DNA from: Manis javanica | Lineage: Eukaryota; Chordata; Mammalia; Pholidota; Manidae | NCBI RefSeq assembly: GCF_040802235.1 | Contig: NC_133169.1 | Location: 40,431,034-40,495,033 of the forward strand | Length of the DNA: 64,000 nucleotides | Direction: 5' to 3' | In this document: positions 58,201-64,000 of the stretch, piece by piece | Layout: each line of letters starts with the position of its first letter | Position numbering within the stretch: the stretch's first letter is position 1 | The notes under the pieces: generated by a model | Told to the model about the DNA's origin: nothing | The model's database searches: none | Seen by the model: only the letters and a program-made list of their open reading frames with translations | Position numbers and translations under genes: made by a program

Positions 58201-60570
58201 GGGCAGTAGGAGTAGTTAGAACAATAATGTGGGGGCCAGTCTACTGAGGTTTGAGGGGGTCTTTTTTCCCATCTTTAACTCAGACTGAGTCCCTAGCCTG
58301 GAAGGAATGTACTGGGGTTCTTTTGAGCATGTGGTTCATTCGCTATACTTTCCCAGAACTCTGTGGCTTGTATGCAGTGTGAAGTTTCCAGGTAATATTG
58401 AGGAATTTAGTTAACATTTGTACTACAACTGCTACAAAGGCAGACTCATTGTCACTGTGGATTATGGATGGTAGGCCAAACCAGGCCACAATTTCTCTCA
58501 GGAGGACTTGGCTACCTCTGTTCTGGTTGGGAAGGCTTCACCCCAGTCAGAGTATGTACACACTATTACTAGGGGGTGTCAGAATATCCTGCTTAGCTTG
58601 AAGTCTGTCTCAAGGTCTTCAACGGGGGCAACTCCCATTCTTTGGATACCAGGTGGAAGTCGTGGTGCAGACCGAGTATTATTTCCGGCACAAGTTACAC
58701 TGTCTACTCACTGCTTGGCATAGCGCTGGCAACTGGCTGATGTAGTATTGCTTTTTGAGGAGGGCCTCTAGTGCAGTTGATGCCGGGGTTCTAGTTTGCA
58801 GAGCCGAAGAATGAGCTTCACAAACAGTCAAGGTAGGAGAGCAAGGTACAGGCTTTTATTTAGAGATACAGTGAAAGGACAGAGCTCCTGGCTCATGCCA
58901 GGAGGGGACAAGAGAGTCCGTAGTGGTGCGTTGTCTAGCGGGTTTTATAGGCAGCTGAGGATTTTTTGAGAACATGAAAAAATTTAGGGGTGTGGACTTG
59001 TTAAGTGGTCTCTGAATATTTAGAATTAACTTAACACAAGCAGCTTCCTCTGATGATTTCTCTCTGAGATACCAGCATCTTGGTCTGGGGGCATATGAAA
59101 CAAGGCCACCTGCTCAGTCCCCAAGGTGGGCCGAGGTATTGTTTGCTAAAGAGTAAGTTAAGAATTTCTAACCTCTTAACTTCTTGAGTATTAAAATGCA
59201 ATCTTATCTTTAAGGTGGAATTCTTCCCGCCTTTTTACTGTGTTGTTAATGCCTGGGCTTACTTGCTAAATTAGTTGCCCAGTTTGCAAAATCACTTCAT
59301 CAGATCTGAAGGAGAAAGACAGCACATAGGCCTGGGCCTTTTAGTAGGCTAAAGAGAACCTTACACATGATTATAATGGTTAGCATAATAAAACATGTGC
59401 TACTCTTCTTTATCTGGGGAACATTAACTGACTTCACTGAAGAATGATTCTAGAGCTCAATGTTTAACATAGAGTTTTAGCAGGGGGATTTCCTTGCATG
59501 CAGTTGCATTGCTCTGACTTCAAATATCCCACCCTGCCCCCTCCAGAGGCCCTCACCCTACTCTGACTACATCTATGGTCCCTGTCTCAGTTTTTCCCAG
59601 GTGGGTGAGCTGGTGGTATTTGCTGACTAGTTGCCTCCCGGTTGCATTCGGGACAAGGATATGTCTGTCTGGCAACATCCACCATTCATTGTCAGTTAAA
59701 GTGGCTCCAGTGTTTCCCCCTTTCATTGTACGTGGATGCAGGGGCCTCTACCAGGGTGTTAGGGCCACAGTGAGGGAAGGAGCTCTCCCTGCCTCCTTAC
59801 TGGCTGCTGCTTTGGCAGCTTCAACTACCATCCCATTTCCCTATGCTGTAGGGTTGTTTTCTTTTTGATGTTCTTTGCAATGCAGAATTGCTACCTTTAT
59901 TATGCAGTGAAGAGATTGAAGGGCCTTTTCATATCTGGCAGGCCTAGGGCTGGTGCCTGTTATGAAGCAGTTTTTATATCCATGAAGGTGGCTCTTGCCT
60001 CTTTTTTCCATACAGGGGATTTCAGTCTGGCCCCCCAGGAGGTTGCAGAGGGGCCTTGCCATTGCTGAGAATCCAGGAATCCAGATTTTTGCAGAACCTG
60101 GCAGACCCTAAGAACTTTCACATGCCCCCCCCCCCTCATCTTGGGCTGGGGCAAGGAGTTAATGACCTTTTTCTTCTCTGGCCTTGGTGCCCTTTCTCCC
60201 TGGGTGAGGAAGAAGCCTGAGTACCAGACTTGCTGTTGCAGATTTGTGCCCTTTTTTTATGAGGCTCGGCATCCTGAGACTGACAGGAGTTGCAGGAGGG
60301 CCTTTGTGCCTTTTGCACAGTTTTCCTGGGTATCACTGGCAAGGAGGAGTTCATCTACATACTGCAGGAGGGCTCAGCATGTGGCATCTCTTGGAAAGCT
60401 GGCAAGGTCTGCAGCCAATGCCTCTCTAAAGAGGTGAGTTCTTGAACTCTTGTGGAAGCTGCATCCATGTTAACTGCATCTGCCACCCTGTATCCATTTC
60501 AGTCCATTCAAAGGCAAATACGAGCTGCCTTTGGGGGGACAGCCAGAGATGGAGAAAGACATCTTTATGC
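58201..60570 (-). pseudogene. ERV-C pol remnant (RT, RNase H, integrase), interrupted
   Basis: RT: 60570-60430 reads DVFLHLWLSPQ, VFAFEWTEMDTGWQ and LPQEFKNSP, the gammaretroviral RT palm. The active-site loop at 60350-60361 reads YVDE instead of YVDD. The RT connection and RNase H C-terminus lie at about 60060-59800 (ARPLCNLLGGQTEIPC, CKEHQKENNPTA). A foreign LTR separates this from the integrase N-terminal zinc region (LEALLKKQYYISQLP, CQAV, about 58770-58680) and the core with DNESAFVAVV and AYKPQSSGK (about 58470-58330). Stops are frequent. Confidence 0.8.
58781..59545 (-). repeat. Solo LTR inserted in ERV-C pol
   Basis: About 765 bases of non-coding sequence split pol between RNase H and integrase. 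It has LTR features on the minus strand: an AATAAA signal (antisense TTTATT at 58855-58860) about 75 bases from its 3' end, and a TATA-like GGTTTTATAGG near 58939-58949. No retroviral genes accompany it. Boundaries are approximate; I could not find a matching flanking duplication. Confidence 0.65.
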
Positions 60571-60990
60571 TGAAAGGGCAAGCTACTGAATACTACATCA
60601 GCCAAACAGTACCCAGATCTATTTTGGCCAATCAGGACCCGGATCCTATTTTCAGCCAATCGGAGCTTGGTCTCTCTCTCCCCTCCAGTTAGCAAGAAGT
60701 ATACCCACCTCCCCTAGACCCTGCCAATTGACCAGAGCCACGACCTATCACCCCACCAACTACCCCCAAGCCCAGCCAATCAGCCAGAGCCATGACTCTC
60801 ACCCCACAAACCACCCTAAAAACCCATAAAACCTTTGTTTCCTGAAACTCGCTCTCTCTCTGGCACCTGGCCACTGCGTTGGTGTGGGTGTGAGATTGAG
60901 CTACAGCTGGTTCGAATAAAGGCTCTTTGCTTTTGCATCTGTGTTGGCTCCCTGGTGGTCTCCTGGGATTCGCGACTTCATGGCATAACA
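60571..60990 (+). repeat. ERV-B 5' LTR
   Basis: About 420 bases from TGAAAGGGCAAGC to GGCATAACA. U3 holds several CCAAT boxes (near 60632, 60656 and 60776), a TATA-like CATAAAA at 60826-60832 and AATAAA at 60915-60920, followed by GT-rich sequence. The left edge is inferred from where the antisense ERV-C RT sequence stops. Confidence 0.85.
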
Positions 60991-60993
60991 TTT

Positions 60994-61011
60994 TGGGGGC
61001 TCATCTGGGAT
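60994..61011 (+). other. ERV-B primer binding site (tRNA-Pro-like)
   Basis: TGGGGGCTCATCTGGGAT, two mismatches from the usual proline-tRNA complement, three bases after the LTR end. The same A substitution at base 10 occurs in ERV-A. Confidence 0.8.
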
Positions 61012-61288
61012 CCCAGAGACCCCCAGGACTCCCAAACCAGAGGGCCCAGTGCCGACTGGTGAGTGTACTCAGTTATCTGTCTGTCTTTGTCTCCCTGTGT
61101 CCCACTCTGTCTTTATCTGTGTCTCACTGTTTTTGTTCGGATCAAGCCTGTAGGAGCTCCAATCTGTATCTGGCTCAGCATTGACTCAGGCAGACGCGCT
61201 GGCAGGTCCCCCACCAGGTGTCTTGGGAGACGTCCCTTGACCCCGTCTGGAGGACGAGGTCCTCATCTGTGAGGAAAGTTGGCTGCCG

Positions 61289-61411
61289 TTGCAGTCTGAC
61301 AGGCCCTCAACTTACTTTCAGATTTGCCTCTGCAGCTGCGGCAGATTCTTCTCTGTAGGCGCCTGCTTGTTGGCTATTGTGTTTATCTTAGTCTTGTTGT
61401 TGATGGAAGAA
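61289..61411 (+). other. In-frame hydrophobic leader before ERV-B gag (glyco-Gag-like)
   Basis: Forty-one codons from ATG 61289 run in frame into the MA start. Residues about 20-38 are a strong membrane-spanning stretch (FFSVGACLLAIVFILVLLL). The arrangement matches a type II signal anchor ahead of Gag. Function is inference. Confidence 0.5.
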
Positions 61412-63003
61412 ATGGGACAGATGCAGATGAGTCCTTTATCTCTCATGACAGACCATTTTTCAGATGTTAGGGAGAGAGCTCACAATTTGAGCACGGACAT
61501 TAGGAAGGGAAAATTTCGTGTTTTCTGCACCTGTGAGTGGCCGTCCTTTAACGTTGGATGGCTGCCGGAAGGAACTTCTAATCTAACCACTCTTTTACAG
61601 GTGAAAGGTGTTATCTTCAGGAAAGGAGCCCAGGACCATCCAGGCCAAATTCCCTACATCTTAGTCTGGCAGGGCCTAATTGAAAACCCTCCCTCATGGC
61701 TTAAACCTTTCCTTCCATCCAGGGCAGACCCCATGCCCAAAGTCTTGGCCCTACAAGGTCCCGTCCCAAAGTCTCAGAGAGACTCAGGACCTAAAGAAAC
61801 CAAACCATCCCTCTACCCAGTCCTGCAGGACACCACCTCAGAGGAGTTTCCACCACCCTATCAGCCCCTCGTAACTGCCCCACTGGTGGAGCCAGCAGAA
61901 CCAGATGTAGGGGAACCAGTTTTGGAAGAACCGGTTCTTGTTCCTAAAGGAGGAGCACCTGCGCACGGACCTGCGGTGGGGACGCGGGGCCAGGTCCAAC
62001 AAGCAGTCCTCAGTCAGGGACCCACTGACTCAACTGTCCTTCCCCTGCATGCTGCAGGGCCCCCTGATGAAACAGGAGAACAGCCAATGCACTATTGGCC
62101 GTTCTCCACTAGCAACCTCTATAACTGGAGAACTCAGAATGCTAAATTATCAGAAAACCCCAAAGATCTTATTAACCTCCTAGACACTGTTCTTTTTACC
62201 CATCAGCCCACTTGGGATTATTGTCAACAGCTTTTACAGGTTCTTTTTACCACTGAAGAGAGAGAAAGGATCCATGTAGAAGCCCAGAAGTCAGTTCTGG
62301 GTGACAATAGACAGTCAACCCAGAACCCGGACCTCATAAATGCTGCCTTTCCCCTCTCTCATCCAAACTGGAACTGCAACTCAGCAGAAGGTAAGGAGAG
62401 ACTCTGGGTCTATCACCAGACTCTGTTGGCAAGTCTCAGGGTGGCTGCATGAAAGCCCACCAATTTGGCTAAGGTATATAATGTTCAACAAGGCAGGGAC
62501 GAAAGCCCAGCAGCATTTCTAGAGAGGATCATGGAAGCCTTTAGACAGTACACCCCCATGGATCCTGAAGTTCCAGAGAATAGAGCCACAATAGTTATGG
62601 CTTTCATCAACCAAGCTGCTCCAGACATAAAGAAAAATTACAGAGAGTAGAAAGATTAGGAGAAAGGAACCTGCAGGACCTGGTAGTGGTGGTAGAAAGA
62701 GTTTTTAATAATCAAGAGAGCCTGGAAGAACTACAGACGAGAATAAGTGACGGCCAAACTCGAAACTTGGCCAAAATGCTGCTGGCTACAACTGCAGATA
62801 GCCCTCAGGAGCGACAGAGACACCTTAAGAAACTGGTCATGGGACAAGTTAAGGAAGACCTCACTCGAGGGAACCACCCCAAATTAAATAAGAACCAGTG
62901 TGCATATTGCAAAGAGGAAGGCCACTGGGTCAAAGACTGTCCCAACAAAAGACCCAAAAAGGCCCCCATTACTATTCTAAGTACTGAAGGCAATGATGAC
63001 TAG
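61412..63003 (+). pseudogene. ERV-B gag (MA-p12-CA-NC), broken
   Basis: ATG 61412 gives MGQMQMSPLSLMTDHFSD, keeping the myristoylation glycine. MA blocks: CEWPSFNVGWLPEGTSN and PYILVWQGLIENPPSW. p12 has the PPPY late motif at 61850-61861. CA N-terminus (WPFSTSNLYNWRTQN) to a TGA at 62450-62452; the CA major homology region ([16 protein letters not shown]) follows in another frame to a stop near 62650. A third frame (62686-63003) ends CA and includes the NC knuckle CAYCKEEGHWVKDC (62899-62940). The last codon is TAG at 63001-63003, followed in frame by protease. Confidence 0.92.
63001..63003 (+). promoter_or_regulatory. Gag-Pol readthrough stop codon (TAG)
   Basis: The UAG ends gag and the same frame continues directly into protease (63004 onward, [20 protein letters not shown], then DTGA at 63082-63093). 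The bases after TAG start with G and are GC-rich. Gammaretroviruses suppress this UAG, helped by a downstream pseudoknot, to make Gag-Pol. Confidence 0.75.
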
Positions 63004-64000
63004 GGGCAAAGGGGTTTGGAACCCCTCCCTGAGCCCAGGGTAACCCTAAAAGTGGAGGGGCAACCTATAGAATTCCTTGTGGACACCGGAGCTCAGCACT
63101 CCATCCTATTACAACCCAAGGGAAAATTGGCAGATAAAACCTCGGTACAGGCATCTACTGGGATGAAACAATATTCATGGACTACCTGAAGGACAGTGGA
63201 CCTCAGCATGGGCCAGGTATCCCACTCGTACATGGTCATCCCAGAATGCTCCTACCCCTTATTAGGCCAAGACTTGCTCACCAAGGTGGGAGCACAAATC
63301 AGCTTCCACCCAGAAGGGACAAAAATTCTGAATAAAGAAGGACATCCAATACAGATACTCACTATAAGCCTCGAAGATGAGTACCGCCTGCACCAGACAC
63401 CCTTATCAACAATGTATGACTTAGAATATTGGTTGCAGACATTTCCCCAAGCCTGGGCCAAGACAGATTGAGTGGGATTAGCTCGACATAGACCAGAAAT
63501 ATTTATAGAACTAAAATCGGGCGCAGATCCAGTCAGGGTCTGGCAATACCTATGCCACTCAAAGCAAGAGCTGGAATCACTTCACACATTAGAAGGTTAC
63601 TCGAGTTAAGCATACTGAGACCTTGCCAGTCAGCATGGAATACCCCCCTATTACCAGTCCGAAAGGCAAATTCAACTGACTATTGACCACTCCAAGACTT
63701 GCAGGAGGTAAACAAGTGGGTGATGGATGTACACTCAACAATCCCAAATCCGTACACTCTCCTCAGCTCATTGTCTCCTACCCAAACCTGGTATACAGTC
63801 CTAGATTTAAAAGATGCCTTTTTCAGCTTGCGTCTAGCACCTAAAAGCCAGAATATCTTTGCCTTTGAGTGGACGGACCCGGAAAAAGGAATTAGCAGTC
63901 AGCTCACCTGGACCAGGCTCCTCCAAGGATTCAAGAACTCGCCCACCATCTTCGATGAGGCCCTACATGAAGATCTGAGTGAGTTCTGATCCAAACACTC
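63004..64000 (+). pseudogene. ERV-B pol 5' part (protease and RT), broken, partial
   Basis: Protease starts right after the readthrough TAG with active-site DTGA (63082-63093). It is broken by a TGA at 63187-63189 and continues to 63471 with IPECSYPLLGQDLLTKVGAQ. RT follows: fingers region through stops at 63480-63700, then an open palm block 63699-63989 with [37 protein letters not shown] and [20 protein letters not shown]. The first catalytic aspartate (LDLKDAF) is present; the YVDD loop lies past the window edge. Confidence 0.9.

Larger units (their letters stand above)
56737..60570 (-). mobile_element. ERV-C: 3' part of a class I provirus, doubly interrupted
   Basis: Minus-strand provirus fragment. 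In sense order from 60570: RT, RNase H, a foreign LTR (about 58781-59545), integrase, env, polypurine tract, then a 399-base 3' LTR. RT is cut off at 60570 exactly where ERV-B's LTR begins in the opposite direction. The 5' half (gag, protease, 5' LTR) should therefore lie to the right of ERV-B, outside this window, or have been lost. All genes carry stops. Confidence 0.85.
60571..64000 (+). mobile_element. ERV-B: 5' half of a class I provirus, runs off the window
   Basis: Plus strand. 5' LTR 60571-60990, tRNA-Pro-like primer site, leader with splice donor (CTGGTGAGT at 61057-61064), gag 61412-63003, an in-frame TAG, then pol (protease from 63004, RT to the end). Stops are present in gag CA, protease and RT, so it is defective. 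It interrupts ERV-C. Its 3' half, including env and 3' LTR, lies beyond 64000. Confidence 0.92.

Noticed and set aside
1-64000. Assigning a species from the L1 subtype
   Set aside because: The L1 3' ends and lack of familiar SINEs hint at a laurasiatherian with few SINEs, but no decisive lineage marker is visible without a database comparison.

Overview
The window is nuclear DNA of a placental mammal. It is AT-rich and holds five olfactory receptor (OR) loci embedded in LINE-1 (L1) sequence and three class I (gammaretrovirus-like) endogenous retroviruses (ERVs). I saw no primate Alu, rodent B1/B2, carnivore SINEC or ruminant Bov-type SINE, so a SINE-poor laurasiatherian lineage is plausible. 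The species cannot be fixed from this sequence alone.

Layout. 1-4400: L1 fragments on both strands. 4970-5908 (-) and 8951-9906 (+): two broken OR family 14-like genes. 7690-8515: an L1 with a 5' inversion. About 11090-12260: an older L1 fragment. 12398-18464: an almost complete L1 on the minus strand, flanked by a 9-base target-site duplication. 18474-23215 and 27775-40925: the two arms of an inverted duplication. Each arm carries an OR14-like pseudogene (21864-22924 + and 28064-28974 -). The spacer between them holds nested L1s and a short stray piece of OR14 sequence. The right arm also carries a complete but disabled provirus (30981-39457, minus; here called ERV-A). 41367-42293 (-): the only intact OR gene. 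42340-47250: featureless AT-rich sequence apart from L1 tails. 47260-48250: a GC-rich, LTR-like inverted repeat with a minisatellite. 48676-54708: a second near-complete L1 (minus). 55280-56730: older L1 pieces. 56737-60570: a minus-strand provirus fragment (ERV-C) containing a foreign LTR. 60571 to the window end: a plus-strand provirus (ERV-B) inserted into the reverse transcriptase region of ERV-C.

How the parts work together. The host genes are chemosensory G-protein-coupled receptors; only the one at 41.4-42.3 kb looks functional. The rest is a record of duplication followed by transposon attack. Because the two arms are paralogous, each serves as the empty-site control for insertions in the other. 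That shows ERV-A and the 12.4-18.5 kb L1 arrived after the duplication. I found no RNA genes, CRISPR-like arrays or unknown multi-gene system. The most interesting signals are the dated insertions in the inverted duplication, hydrophobic in-frame leaders before Gag in two different ERVs, the nesting of three retroviral elements, and two twin-primed L1s.
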